DNA of 64,000 nt, from the NCBI RefSeq assembly GCF_000422865.1, contig NZ_AUGW01000011.1:124001-188000 (forward strand), given 5' to 3'. Origin of the DNA: Oceanospirillum maris DSM 6286 (lineage in GTDB: Bacteria > Pseudomonadota > Gammaproteobacteria > Pseudomonadales > Halomonadaceae). Numbering within the stretch: the stretch's first letter is position 1; every line of letters begins with the position of its first letter. The position numbers and the translations under genes were made by a program. Of this stretch, positions 45,585 through 54,203 are shown in pieces. The notes under the pieces were generated by a model. It saw only the letters and a program-made list of their open reading frames with translations. It did no database searches and was not told the origin of the DNA.

Positions 45585-45621
45585 TTCTTGAATCAAACAC
45601 CTTGGTTCTTAAATCAAACAC
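45585..45621 (+). repeat. 21-bp period tandem duplication, intergenic
   Basis: TTCTTGAATCAAACAC (45585-45600) and TTCTTAAATCAAACAC (45606-45621) with one mismatch and a 5-bp spacer, directly after the orphan antitoxin. Confidence 0.75.
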
Positions 45622-45670
45622 GTCACTTTTAAGGCCTGCCTTTCCCTAAGCCAGCCTTGTCATTTTTAGG

Positions 45671-46222
45671 TTATTCTTCCGCAGGGCCTAATTCATAGGT
45701 TCTGCTGTTATCCCAGTATTTATTGAATAAATTGGGTAACATTTTTGCCAGCGCATCAATATCTTCTGGCCAGAGGTAGTTCATTTCAGGGTCTGGTAGG
45801 GTTCTTACGCGTTTTAAAAAGTCCTCTTTACCGGTTGCGGCCTCATACGCTTCCTGTGCGGCAAACACTAAACCTTCTCCTGTAATATCTTCAATAGGGT
45901 CTTTTACGTTGCTAAAAGATGCTAAGTTGTCAGCATTATCTAGAATATTAGAAAATTTCTCCTGACCAAAAGAGATCAACCAAAGCCGAAAATCTTCAAA
46001 AATATCATCATTGATATAGCTTTGAAGAATAAAATTAGCCATTAATACGGGAAAGCTAAAGGCGTTATTTTTCTGTTTCGCTAGGTGGTTCTCAAATTGA
46101 ATAAGTTCTTCTTCAGGAAGTGATGCTAACGCCTGTGCAATCTCCTGATACTGGCCTTCAGAGCCAGACGGATGTTGCACGAGAGAAGAGTTAATAATGT
46201 CCCAAAAGCCTTGTTCTGTCAT
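45671..46222 (-). CDS. DUF4240 domain-containing protein
   Basis: 183 residues. MTEQGFWDIINSSL, FRLWLISFGQEKFSNILDNADNLASF and GLVFAAQEAYEAATG show the DUF4240 pattern (W-I-I start; F-x-x-WLI-x-G; AYE-x-x-TG). Members are scattered and often near toxin-immunity or SMI1-like genes, but the biochemical role is unknown. Gene lies convergent to the orphan antitoxin. Confidence 0.8.
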   Translation of the reverse strand: MTEQGFWDIINSSLVQHPSGSEGQYQEIAQALASLPEEELIQFENHLAKQKNNAFSFPVLMANFILQSYINDDIFEDFRLWLISFGQEKFSNILDNADNLASFSNVKDPIEDITGEGLVFAAQEAYEAATGKEDFLKRVRTLPDPEMNYLWPEDIDALAKMLPNLFNKYWDNSRTYELGPAEE

Positions 46223-46440
46223 CGCGCTAATCTCGTGTTTGATAGGTGCTTCGATTATAACTTCTGCATTTGAGGCGAATGCCGACAGAGATCAAAAAAG
46301 AAGTGATGCACTGATTTAGTGCGATTCTTGTATGATATACATCACAATGTTCAACGGTTACTTACGTTTCAAGTCTAGAGAATACTGAACATTTTAAATC
46401 TAGTGGGCATAGAACCTCATTCACCGTATCATCCATATTC

Positions 46441-46480
46441 GTTTGATTTTTACGGCATACGTTTGATTTTTACGGCATAG
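46441..46480 (+). repeat. 20-bp tandem duplication upstream of the S4 gene
   Basis: GTTTGATTTTTACGGCATAC and its copy differing only in the last base, at 46441-46460 and 46461-46480. Ends 18 bp before the start codon. Confidence 0.9.
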
Positions 46481-46498
46481 CATAAAGAGAGCAATCCA

Positions 46499-46711
46499 AT
46501 GAGAGATGTGATTATCACCCAAGAACCTGTTGAATTATTCAAGATTTTGAAATTTGAAAGCTTGGTGAATAGCGGTGGTGAGGCAAAAATGGCGATTGAG
46601 CAGGGGTATGTCATGGTCAACAATCAGCAAGAAACGCGTAAACGTCGTAAAATTGTTTCTGGCGACTGTGTTGAGTTCAACCAGCAGCGCTTAAATATTG
46701 TGCTGGCTTAG
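46499..46711 (+). CDS. S4-domain RNA-binding protein (YbcJ-like)
   Basis: 70-residue protein made of one S4 domain: ELFKILKFESLVNSGGEAKMAIEQGYVMVNN, then ETRKRRKIVSGDCVEF, nearly the E. coli YbcJ layout. It presumably binds structured RNA; its cellular target is unknown. AAAGAGAGCAATCC precedes ATG 46499, within a few bases of the 20-bp tandem duplication. Confidence 0.9.
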   Translation: MRDVIITQEPVELFKILKFESLVNSGGEAKMAIEQGYVMVNNQQETRKRRKIVSGDCVEFNQQRLNIVLA

Positions 46712-46757
46712 AGATCAAGCGGTCAGCGTTTTAATGACGTTGACCGCACCTGACAAT

Positions 46758-47531
46758 CTAACTTTCTACAAAGGCTCGCTCAATAACGTAGTGGCCTGCT
46801 TCGCTATTTTTAGCTTCTTTAAAGCCCCGCTCGTTCAGAATCTCACAGGTTTCTTTCAGCATGCTTGGCCCACCACAGATCATAAAACGATCTGTTTCTA
46901 GGTTAAATGCTGGGAGATTGAGATCCTTGAACAGTTGCCCGCTCACCATAAGATCTGTCAGCCGACCTTGGTTTTTGTAAGCTTCACGGGTAACGCTTGG
47001 GTAGTAGACTAGTTTGTCTCGAATTAAATCACCAAAATATTCATGATTAGGCAGCTCTTCAAGAATAAGCTCTTGGTAAGCCAGCTCAGAGGTGTAACGT
47101 ACACCGTGGGTTAGAATGACTTTGTCGTATTGCTCATAAATATCAGGGTCTCGGATAATGCTCAAAAATGGCGCTAAGCCTGTGCCTGTACTGATTAGGT
47201 AAAGGTTTTTACCTGGTAGTAAGTGGTCATTAATTAACGTGCCCGTTGGTTTGCTACTGAGCATCAGCTCATCGCCCGGCTTGATACTTTGCAGGCGAGA
47301 GGTTAATGGCCCATCAGGTACTTTGATACTAAAAAACTCTAAATGATCTTCATGGTTGGCGCTGGCGATGCTGTAAGCCCGCATAAGAGGCCGACCTTCG
47401 ACCTCTAGGCCGATCATAATAAAATGACCATTTTTAAAACGAAGGCTTGATGCTCGGCTGGTTTTAAAGCTGAACAGGTTATCATCCCAGTGATGAACAC
47501 TGAGGACTTCTTCTTTAATAAATGCAGCCAT
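46758..47531 (-). CDS. fpr: ferredoxin-NADP+ reductase
   Basis: FAD flavoenzyme exchanging electrons between NADPH and ferredoxin/flavodoxin, important in oxidative stress. 257 residues: FAD-binding RPLMRAYSIASANHEDHLEFFSIKV, NADP-binding LISTGTGLAPFLSIIRD, and CGGPSMLKETCEIL near the C-terminus; ends in the short -AFVES tail of bacterial Fpr. ATG 47531 has GGAGGCACC upstream; the longer frame to 47576 lacks a site. Divergent to a FinR-like LysR gene, as in Pseudomonas putida. Confidence 0.94.
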   Translation of the reverse strand: MAAFIKEEVLSVHHWDDNLFSFKTSRASSLRFKNGHFIMIGLEVEGRPLMRAYSIASANHEDHLEFFSIKVPDGPLTSRLQSIKPGDELMLSSKPTGTLINDHLLPGKNLYLISTGTGLAPFLSIIRDPDIYEQYDKVILTHGVRYTSELAYQELILEELPNHEYFGDLIRDKLVYYPSVTREAYKNQGRLTDLMVSGQLFKDLNLPAFNLETDRFMICGGPSMLKETCEILNERGFKEAKNSEAGHYVIERAFVES

Positions 47532-47721
47532 GGTGCCTCCAGCCTCCTCTTCTGTTTCTATATAGAGTGTCCGCATAGAATTAGAAAAAGTGCATAAAAT
47601 ATTGGTATAAGAAAATCTGTTGCAGGTAGTGTAACGTCCTATTAATCTATTTGTTAAACAGATAATTTAGATTATATTTATCAGTAAAATCGATATGTGT
47701 AGTTGATGTTGAGGCTTCACC

Positions 47722-48621
47722 ATGAAATACAGTTTGCGACAGTTACAGGTTTTCCTTGCTGCGGCTCATTTTGAAAATATTACTCGAGCGGCGCGCAGTC
47801 TCTCTATGTCGCAATCGGCAGCCAGTAGTGCATTAAAAGAGCTTGAGCAGCAGTTTGACATCCAGCTGTTTGATCGTGTGGGAAAACGCCTTCAGCTAAA
47901 TGAACTCGGGCGCTTGGTTCGGCCTCAAGCGGAAGCGCTTTTGGCTCAAGCTCAAGAGTTAGAGGTGGCTTTGCAGCAGCACCAGCAACCGGGGAATCTA
48001 AATGTGGGCGCTACGCTCAGTATCGGTAATTACTTGGCGGTGAATCTTATGGCTCGCTACATGGCGGATCAACCCAATGCTAAAGTGCGCTTGGATGTTG
48101 AGAATACAGCGGCCATTGCCCAAAAAGTGATTAACTTTGAATTGGATGTTGGCTTGGTTGAGGGGGAAATTCAGCACCCTGAACTTGAAGTCATTCCTTG
48201 GCGAGAAGATGAGTTGGTGGTGTTCGCCAGCCCCGATCATCCGCTGGCAACTCGACAGCGTTTATCAGATCATGATTTAAAAGCCGCTAGCTGGATTCTG
48301 CGTGAATCAGGTTCCGGTACACGACAAACGTTTGATCGTATTATGAGTGGGATTCTGCCTGAGTTAAATGTTCTGCTTGAATTACAGCATACCGAGGCGA
48401 TTAAACGGGCCGTTGACGCAGGGATGGGCTTGGGTTGTCTCTCCCGTGTTACTCTTGAAGATGCTTTTGCTCGGGGCAATCTTGTGCCTTTAGCGATTCC
48501 ACAGCGTAATACCCAGCGGTTATTTTATTTTGTTTTGCATAAGCAAAAATACCGTAGTGCAGGAGTTAATCGTTGGTTGGAGCTGTGTCGAGAAAGCGTG
48601 ACGGAAGAGAATCATTCTTGA
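47722..48621 (+). CDS. finR: LysR-family regulator FinR
   Basis: 299 residues. N-terminal HTH (LRQLQVFLAAAHFENITRAARSLSMSQSAASSALKELEQQFDIQLFDRVGKRLQL) and an effector domain starting LNVGATLSIGNYLAVNLM. FinR activates fpr under superoxide and sulfite/osmotic stress in P. putida; the divergent arrangement with fpr here, start-to-start about 190 bp, supports the name. The intergenic region should hold its operator; I did not identify one by eye. Confidence 0.85.
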   Translation: MKYSLRQLQVFLAAAHFENITRAARSLSMSQSAASSALKELEQQFDIQLFDRVGKRLQLNELGRLVRPQAEALLAQAQELEVALQQHQQPGNLNVGATLSIGNYLAVNLMARYMADQPNAKVRLDVENTAAIAQKVINFELDVGLVEGEIQHPELEVIPWREDELVVFASPDHPLATRQRLSDHDLKAASWILRESGSGTRQTFDRIMSGILPELNVLLELQHTEAIKRAVDAGMGLGCLSRVTLEDAFARGNLVPLAIPQRNTQRLFYFVLHKQKYRSAGVNRWLELCRESVTEENHS

Positions 48622-48736
48622 CTCTTAACTGAGCTAAGGCACACTATCTTTTTTTGGCATATTTCGGGTTGTTTTTTGCGCTCATTTTTTACTTATCTTT
48701 TTACTTATATTGACACTTATTAAAGAGGGACAGGCT

Positions 48737-49648
48737 TTGTTACGGTTGATAAATGGACGTCTTGGTTTATATTCGGTTATGGCTAAAGATTCAATTATAG
48801 CGAGCCACGGGGTCGTCTCTAAGCTAGGGCTCTCTTGCTTGTTAATAGCTTTATTTCTCTTTTCTAGTGTGTCTTATGGTGGGTTTGTACCGAAGGACTC
48901 ACGGGTTCCTGGAGGGGTAGCCGTTATTGCGTTGCCACAGAAAGGCGATGCCCCTCCTCATGTTTTCTTCCAAAAGAAACGTGTCTTTACCGCTCGACTA
49001 TCGGGGCAATGGTATGCATGGGTTGGCTTGCCATTATCATTAAAAACAGGCGACTACAGCGCATACTGGCGCACAAAGGAAGGCGATAAACCGCTTTCTT
49101 TTTCGGTAAAAAATAAAGAGTATCAGAAGCAATACCTGACGGTTAAGAATAAGCATGTCAACCTAAGTGCTGAACAATTAACACGGGTACGTCGTGAAAC
49201 GCCTGAGATACGGGGTGCGATGGATACCTTTAAACCCGTTATCTATGAGCTGCCAGAACAGGTTGTTCAACCAACAAAAGGGCGTATTAGTAGCTCTTTT
49301 GGCTTACGTCGTGTTTTTAATGGTCAATCAAGGAACCCTCATAGCGGTATGGATATCGCTGCCGCTACCGGTACCCCCGTGCTTTCAGCCTTAAATGGCA
49401 AAATTGCTGCCATTGGCGATTACTACTTTAATGGTAAAACCGTTATCGTGGATCATGGCCAAGGTTTAACCACACTTTATTGCCATCTCTCTAAAACAGA
49501 AGCCTTAAAGGTCGGTGATAAAGTTGATGCAGGTACAAAGCTGGGTGAGGTGGGAGCAACGGGTCGTGTGACAGGGCCGCACCTGCATTGGACGGTGACA
49601 TTAAACGGTGCCCGAGTAGATCCTGCTTTGTTTTTATCTGTTGAGTAG
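48737..49648 (+). CDS. M23-family peptidoglycan endopeptidase
   Basis: Secreted or periplasmic zinc endopeptidase. A hydrophobic signal segment (LGLSCLLIALFLFSSVSYG) precedes a beta-rich N-terminal region. The LytM domain has GRISSSFGLRRVFNGQSRNPHSG with first zinc ligands His-x3-Asp (HSGMD), and GATGRVTGPHLHWTV with the HxH ligand pair. Start is taken as TTG 48737 because GAGGGA is 6 bases upstream; ATG 48779 and TTG 48710 are alternatives that do not change the mature protein. Confidence 0.85.
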   Translation: MLRLINGRLGLYSVMAKDSIIASHGVVSKLGLSCLLIALFLFSSVSYGGFVPKDSRVPGGVAVIALPQKGDAPPHVFFQKKRVFTARLSGQWYAWVGLPLSLKTGDYSAYWRTKEGDKPLSFSVKNKEYQKQYLTVKNKHVNLSAEQLTRVRRETPEIRGAMDTFKPVIYELPEQVVQPTKGRISSSFGLRRVFNGQSRNPHSGMDIAAATGTPVLSALNGKIAAIGDYYFNGKTVIVDHGQGLTTLYCHLSKTEALKVGDKVDAGTKLGEVGATGRVTGPHLHWTVTLNGARVDPALFLSVE

Positions 49649-49656
49649 AAAATACG

Positions 49657-50337
49657 ATGAGTCGGAAAAAAATTGCTAAAGTTATAGATTATCTTTTGTG
49701 TCTGCCTAAATCTGTGTTTTTTAATTTGTATTATTTGCCTTTTTCTCAGGCGATAAAGCTCCCAGTGCTTATTTGCCATCGCTCCTCTTTACGATCTTTA
49801 GGCGGAACTGTATCCGTGCCAAAAAATGCGAGGTTTGGAAAAATAAAACTCGGGTTTGGGGTGGTACAAATTTCAGATAATAAATACTCCCGATTTATCT
49901 GGTCTGTGGAGCCTAACGGACACGTCAGTCTAGGGAATAATATTCGAATAGGTACTGGCAGCCGTTTGTTTGTTTCCGGCAGGCTGACGGTTTCTAATGG
50001 TGCAAATTTTTCTGGTGAAGCGACAATCGTGTGTAAAAAAGAAATCTTTTTTGGTGAGAAGTGTTTGGTCTCTTGGCAAACACTTTTTATGGACACTGAT
50101 ATGCACGATGTTATTAATACCGCTGGCGAAACGCTGAATAGCGATGCAGCCGTTGCTATTGGAGCGCGAGTTTGGGTTGGAGCAAGGTCGACTATCTTAA
50201 AAGGTGTATCAGTCGATGAAAACTCAATCGTTGCTTCTGGGGCTCATATCGTTAAGTCGTTTCCCGCGAACAGTATTTTAGGCGGTAATCCGGCAAAAAT
50301 TGTAGGGGATATGACGGATAAGAGTTTTATTCATTAA
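49657..50337 (+). CDS. left-handed beta-helix acyltransferase
   Basis: 226-residue hexapeptide-repeat protein, likely an O-acetyltransferase. Isoleucine-patch hexads run from about residue 85 to 215 (NNIRIGTGSRLFVSG, GARVWVGARSTILKGVSVDENSIVASGAHI). The end GGNPAKIVGDM is typical of WbbJ/LacA-like enzymes, and MDTDMHDV supplies the usual catalytic His region. The N-terminus has a short hydrophobic helix. Eight bp after the peptidase gene, so probably cotranscribed; a surface polysaccharide substrate is inference. Confidence 0.8.
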   Translation: MSRKKIAKVIDYLLCLPKSVFFNLYYLPFSQAIKLPVLICHRSSLRSLGGTVSVPKNARFGKIKLGFGVVQISDNKYSRFIWSVEPNGHVSLGNNIRIGTGSRLFVSGRLTVSNGANFSGEATIVCKKEIFFGEKCLVSWQTLFMDTDMHDVINTAGETLNSDAAVAIGARVWVGARSTILKGVSVDENSIVASGAHIVKSFPANSILGGNPAKIVGDMTDKSFIH

Positions 50338-51697
50338 GTAAAAAATCAGCCATACCCTCCCCCGCTTTTTTTCCTGTTGCTAGGCAGGCGGTGAGCAGAT
50401 AACCACCGGTGGGGGCTTCCCAGTCAAGCATTTCACCGGCAAAAAATAACCCTTGATGGGTTTTGCTCATAAAGTGATCAGTCAGCTGGCTTATGGATAC
50501 ACCACCGGCGGTACTGATTGCTTCATCAATCGGTTGGGTTTGAGTGAGCGGCAGCGGCAGTGCTTTAATTGCTTGTGCCAAGGCGTTAGGGCTTTGAAAG
50601 GTTTCTTTATCGGTTAGCTGCTTAAGTAGAGCCTGCTTGATCGGGCTAATTTTATACAGCTTTAGGCATTGGCTAATTGACTTTTTCCCGCGATGACGCA
50701 AGGCATGGCAAAGCGTTTCTTGGCTACGGGCAGGTAAAAGGTCTAACAAGAGCATCGCCCGACCTTGTGCCGCAATTTGATCTCTTAACGGCGCTGAAAG
50801 TGCATAAACAAGACCACCCTCGATACCGCTTTGGCTGATCATCATATCACCGGATTTTTCATAGGTGATACCATTGGGGCTAATCGCTTTTACGGTAATG
50901 CTTTTGACGGGCTGGCCTGAAAATACCTGCTGGAAATCTTCGGGCCAGTCCACTTTAAAGCCACAGTTGGCGGGTTTTAATAACGTTGTTTCGATCCCTT
51001 GTTGTTTCAGAGGCGTTTGCCATAGGCCATCACTGCCGAGTTTTTTCCAGCTGCCGCCACCAAGAGCTAAAAGGCACGCCTTAGCGGTGACCAAGCAAGG
51101 GCCGTTTGATGTTAAAAAACGTAGCATTTTATTTTGCTCATCTTTGTTATCTTTTCTATCGCCCTCGCCTTGCCAGCCTTGCCAATAATGACGGGTATGC
51201 AGTTTTAGCCCCAGTGTTTTTAGATGCTGCAGCCAGCGTCTTAATAGAGGTGCGGCTTTCATGCCGGTGGGGAATACTCGACCAGAGGAGCCGACGAATG
51301 TTTCTATCTCATAAGTTTCAACCCATGCTTTTACCTGATGGTTATCAAACGCGGCGACAGCCTTTGTCAGATAAGGGTGTGCTGGTAGATCTGAGGATTG
51401 GGCGTAGCGGGTGATAAAGTGTTCAGGGGCTTCAATATGAGTGATATTCATACCGCTTTTGCCTGCATAGAGAAATTTTCTGGCAACGGTCGGCATCGCT
51501 TCAAAAAGATCGACACTAACCCCTCGCTCTAGTAAGACCTGTGCTGCCATAAGCCCTGCAGGCCCTCCGCCGATAATCACCGCACCGTTGGCGGTTATGT
51601 GGTGAGTTGCAATGATGGGGCTAGCATCAGGCGTTATTTGAGATAGCTCTTGAGATTGAGATAGCGTCTGAGGAGGTGTCGAAAGCATAGAAGGCAT
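50327..51697 (-). CDS. TIGR03862-type flavoprotein (HI0933-like)
   Basis: 456 residues. FAD motif AVIIGGGPAGLMAAQVLLERG near residue 38, followed by KFLYAGKSGMNITH, ALGGGSWKKLGSDG and the closing GLFFAGEMLDWEAPTGGYLL. These features place it in the flavoprotein group related to, but distinct from, the HI0933 protein encoded at 17153-18466. Substrate unknown. The N-terminal 35 residues are low-complexity (LSQSQELSQ). It overlaps the convergent acyltransferase gene by 11 bp. Confidence 0.88.
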   Translation of the reverse strand: MPSMLSTPPQTLSQSQELSQITPDASPIIATHHITANGAVIIGGGPAGLMAAQVLLERGVSVDLFEAMPTVARKFLYAGKSGMNITHIEAPEHFITRYAQSSDLPAHPYLTKAVAAFDNHQVKAWVETYEIETFVGSSGRVFPTGMKAAPLLRRWLQHLKTLGLKLHTRHYWQGWQGEGDRKDNKDEQNKMLRFLTSNGPCLVTAKACLLALGGGSWKKLGSDGLWQTPLKQQGIETTLLKPANCGFKVDWPEDFQQVFSGQPVKSITVKAISPNGITYEKSGDMMISQSGIEGGLVYALSAPLRDQIAAQGRAMLLLDLLPARSQETLCHALRHRGKKSISQCLKLYKISPIKQALLKQLTDKETFQSPNALAQAIKALPLPLTQTQPIDEAISTAGGVSISQLTDHFMSKTHQGLFFAGEMLDWEAPTGGYLLTACLATGKKAGEGMADFLLNE

Positions 51698-51878
51698 AAA
51701 GAGATAGGTGCTCTTAAAGGTAAGCTAATAATGGTGAATAAAAAGGACGGTATATATAGATGGTGTAACAATAGAAGGGTGTGATTTTAAAGCAGCCCGC
51801 CGCGTTTGTCTGCTAAGAACAGATCGCTTGTAGGCTGCGTTGTTAGTTTTAAGTGCTCAAGAAGCACTTTTAGGGCGA

Positions 51879-53096
51879 TTAATCCTCGCTGGTTGCTCCG
51901 ATTTTATGGATGCTAAGGTCAGCCCCGTTGAACTCATCCTCTTCTTCAAGGCGAAGGCCGACGACTTTGTTGATTAAGCCATATACCGCAAACCCGCCAA
52001 GAACCGCAATGATGATACCGATGATCGTGCCTGCGAACTGAGCAAGAAAGGTTACGCCACCAATACCGCCTAACGCTTCTAAGCCGAAGATGCCTGCAGC
52101 AATACCGCCCCAAGCACCGCACAGACCATGTAAGGGCCATACACCCAATACGTCATCTAAGCGTGGCCACTTATTTTGGGCCAATGTAAACATCATCACA
52201 AATAGCGCGCCTGCGATACCACCGGTGATAAGGGCTCCAATGGGATGCATGATATCTGAACCGGCGCAGACCGCGACTAAGCCTGCCAGTGGGCCGTTAT
52301 GAATAAAGCCTGGGTCATTTTTACCAAGAGCCATTGAGGCGATAATTCCGCCGACCATCGCCATTAAGGAGTTAACGGCCACTAAACCGCTGATACCGTC
52401 CAAGGTTTGCGCCGACATCACATTAAAACCAAACCAGCCAACCGTTAGAATCCAAGAGCCTAGTGCTAAAAATGGAATATTAGAGGGTGCAAAGGCGACC
52501 ACCTTGCCATTACGGTAGCGACCTCTGCGTGCGCCTAAAACCAGCACAGCCGCTAGCGCGATCCAACCGCCAACACCGTGTACGACTACGGAACCTGCAA
52601 AATCATGGAAAGGCGCACCAAATGAGCTTTCAATCCAGCTTTGAAAACCGTAATTGCCATTCCAGCTCATGCCTTCAAATAGCGGATAAACCAAACCGAC
52701 AATAAGCGCTGAGGCGGTTAGCATGGGATAGAAGCGGGCGCGTTCAGCCACGCCGCCAGAAATAATCGCAGGAATAGCCGCGGCAAATGTTAGCAAAAAG
52801 AAGAATTTGACTAAAGCATAGCCATTGCCTTCTGCTAGCACCGTTGCACTGCTAAAAAAGGTAATGTCGTAGGCGATCCAGTAGCCTATAAAAAAATAGG
52901 CTAGGGTTGAAAAGCCAAAATCGGTCATGATTTTGACCAGCGCATTTACTTGGTTTTTCTTGCGTACAGTGCCCACTTCTAGAAAAGCAAAGCCGGCGTG
53001 CATGGCGAGTACTAAAATAGCCCCTATCAAGATAAAGAGCGTATTTGCTCCCTGCATCAATGTTTCAACAGCACTATTGATGGTGTCCACAGGCAT
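51879..53096 (-). CDS. amt: ammonium transporter (Amt family)
   Basis: Inner-membrane ammonium channel, 405 residues, about eleven helices. DTINSAVETLMQGANTLFILIG, LAMHAGFAFLEVGTVRKKNQ, HDFAGSVVVHGVGGW (first conserved His) and HGLCGAWGGIAAGIFG are Amt features. No glnK gene is adjacent. A candidate sigma-54 promoter lies ~230 bp upstream, which fits nitrogen control. GAGGGGATGCCTGTG at the start codon supplies the ribosome-binding site. Confidence 0.93.
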   Translation of the reverse strand: MPVDTINSAVETLMQGANTLFILIGAILVLAMHAGFAFLEVGTVRKKNQVNALVKIMTDFGFSTLAYFFIGYWIAYDITFFSSATVLAEGNGYALVKFFFLLTFAAAIPAIISGGVAERARFYPMLTASALIVGLVYPLFEGMSWNGNYGFQSWIESSFGAPFHDFAGSVVVHGVGGWIALAAVLVLGARRGRYRNGKVVAFAPSNIPFLALGSWILTVGWFGFNVMSAQTLDGISGLVAVNSLMAMVGGIIASMALGKNDPGFIHNGPLAGLVAVCAGSDIMHPIGALITGGIAGALFVMMFTLAQNKWPRLDDVLGVWPLHGLCGAWGGIAAGIFGLEALGGIGGVTFLAQFAGTIIGIIIAVLGGFAVYGLINKVVGLRLEEEDEFNGADLSIHKIGATSED

Positions 53097-53117
53097 CCCC
53101 TCGGTAGATCGGTTATT

Positions 53118-53134
53118 TGCACAATAACGGTGCG
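53118..53134. promoter_or_regulatory. NtrC-site-like inverted repeat
   Basis: TGCACA-ATAAC-GGTGCG, two mismatches from TGCACC-N5-GGTGCA. It lies only ~22 bp upstream of the amt start and downstream of the candidate sigma-54 promoter, an unusual place for an enhancer, so confidence is low. Confidence 0.3.
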
Positions 53135-53194
53135 TTATGATATTGAATATCGCACACTTATTGCGCGGTAGAAGCTTATAAATAGGGCGTACTA

Positions 53195-53240
53195 TTTTTA
53201 GTTTTATGGTGCGCAGCTTTTAATTTTATAGTGCGCAACG
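53195..53240 (+). repeat. 22-bp period tandem duplication in the amt leader
   Basis: Two copies of a TTTTA-rich unit ending in GTGCGCA (GTTTTATGGTGCGCAG and ATTTTATAGTGCGCAA), offset by 22 bp. Imperfect. Confidence 0.6.
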
Positions 53241-53272
53241 CCCTAACTCATTGGTTTTATTGTGATTAAAGT

Positions 53273-53308
53273 GCTTTTTATTAGTGCTTTTACGCACCAA
53301 TAAAAAGC
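53273..53308. promoter_or_regulatory. long inverted repeat in the amt 5' region
   Basis: Outer arms GCTTTTTATT (53273-53282) and AATAAAAAGC (53299-53308) are perfect; inner GTGC and GCAC extend the stem. It sits just downstream of the predicted sigma-54 start on the minus strand, so it would form at the very 5' end of the amt mRNA. A terminator is less likely because no T-run follows on either strand. Confidence 0.6.
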
Positions 53309-53325
53309 ATTACGCTGTATTTTAA

Positions 53326-53341
53326 AGCAGGATATGTGCCA
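53326..53341 (-). promoter_or_regulatory. candidate sigma-54 promoter for amt
   Basis: On the minus strand TGGCACATATCCTGCT, which fits TGGCAC-N5-TTGC(A/T) with GG and GC exactly 12 bp apart and one mismatch in the -12 box. The start point would be near 53315, giving an approximately 220-nt leader. Confidence 0.65.
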
Positions 53342-53386
53342 TAAATATGTGCTTGTTATGACAGGGGTACGCGGGGAAAGATTTGT

Positions 53387-53734
53387 TTACAGATGGCGGT
53401 TGAACGGGATGACATTATCTCGATAAGGGCAGGTTATCATGGTTCTTTTATTCACGATGATAAATGGCTGGAAAAGCGCATCTAGCTCTGTACGCATTTG
53501 TTCAAAGGAATCATGCATCAGTGCCGCAATTTTTATACAACTCTGCAAGGGGGTCTTACAGCGCTGGCGCTCCATATCTATTTTAAAGTTAATGCCTTCA
53601 AGCCTTTGTCGCATATGGGGTGATGTGCGATGGATGATTTCATCCGTCAAAGTCTTGCGTAATGTTTCCAGTTGCTCGGGATTGTTTTGGGCTAGTTCCA
53701 TTAGCACATCAAAGGACGGTAGCGGGCTAGCCAT
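53387..53734 (-). CDS. DUF3135 family protein
   Basis: 115 residues; PSFDVLMELAQNNPEQLETLRKTLTDEIIHRTSPHMRQRLEGINFKIDMERQR is the DUF3135 pattern of conserved helices, with the QCKTPLQSC-like segment following. Function unknown in the family. AGGTGAATT-type sequence precedes ATG 53734. It lies upstream of amt on the same strand but the long leader and the sigma-54 candidate suggest separate transcription. Confidence 0.8.
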   Translation of the reverse strand: MASPLPSFDVLMELAQNNPEQLETLRKTLTDEIIHRTSPHMRQRLEGINFKIDMERQRCKTPLQSCIKIAALMHDSFEQMRTELDALFQPFIIVNKRTMITCPYRDNVIPFNRHL

Positions 53735-54203
53735 AATTCACCTCAATTGTCATTGCGCTTAGTATTAGGTCTAGTCTAAAAATCAGCGCTTTGCTAAAAA
53801 AAAGTAAGATAATCATTTTGCTAAGTTACTGAAATAAAAAAAAATGACCTTGAAAACTTAGATGTAAGAAAAACGTTACAAACGGGGTTAAGGTCGATAT
53901 TTGCGATTTCATCTGGTTTAAATTTCTATTATTTTACTTTTAAGCAGAATAAATGACTGTTGTTTTCCTCTTGATGCAGTCTTTTTTGTTTGATTGGTTA
54001 CGTGAGCGTTAAAATTTGTATCAATACAAGCTAGACAAAGGTCAGAAGTTGAGTGAATAATCCTTAGTCGAAGGTCTGGTGTTTTGGTGTCTTGATCATA
54101 GCAAGCGATGTCATCAAACGGACTGCCAGAAAATTTAGCTGGAACAAGATCCCTGTTTATTCAGCTTAAATTTGAATTATTAATAATAAAATGGGAAATA
54201 ATA
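53735..54203. other. upstream region of livK (469 bp)
   Basis: AT-rich divergent regulatory region. No gene is convincing; an in-frame extension of livK to 54108 has no ribosome-binding site. The length suggests complex control of the liv operon (for example Lrp), but I cannot point to a specific site. Confidence 0.45.

Noticed and set aside
53118-53134. NtrC enhancer for amt
   Set aside because: Kept only as a low-confidence site: two mismatches and a position between promoter and start codon argue against a functional enhancer.
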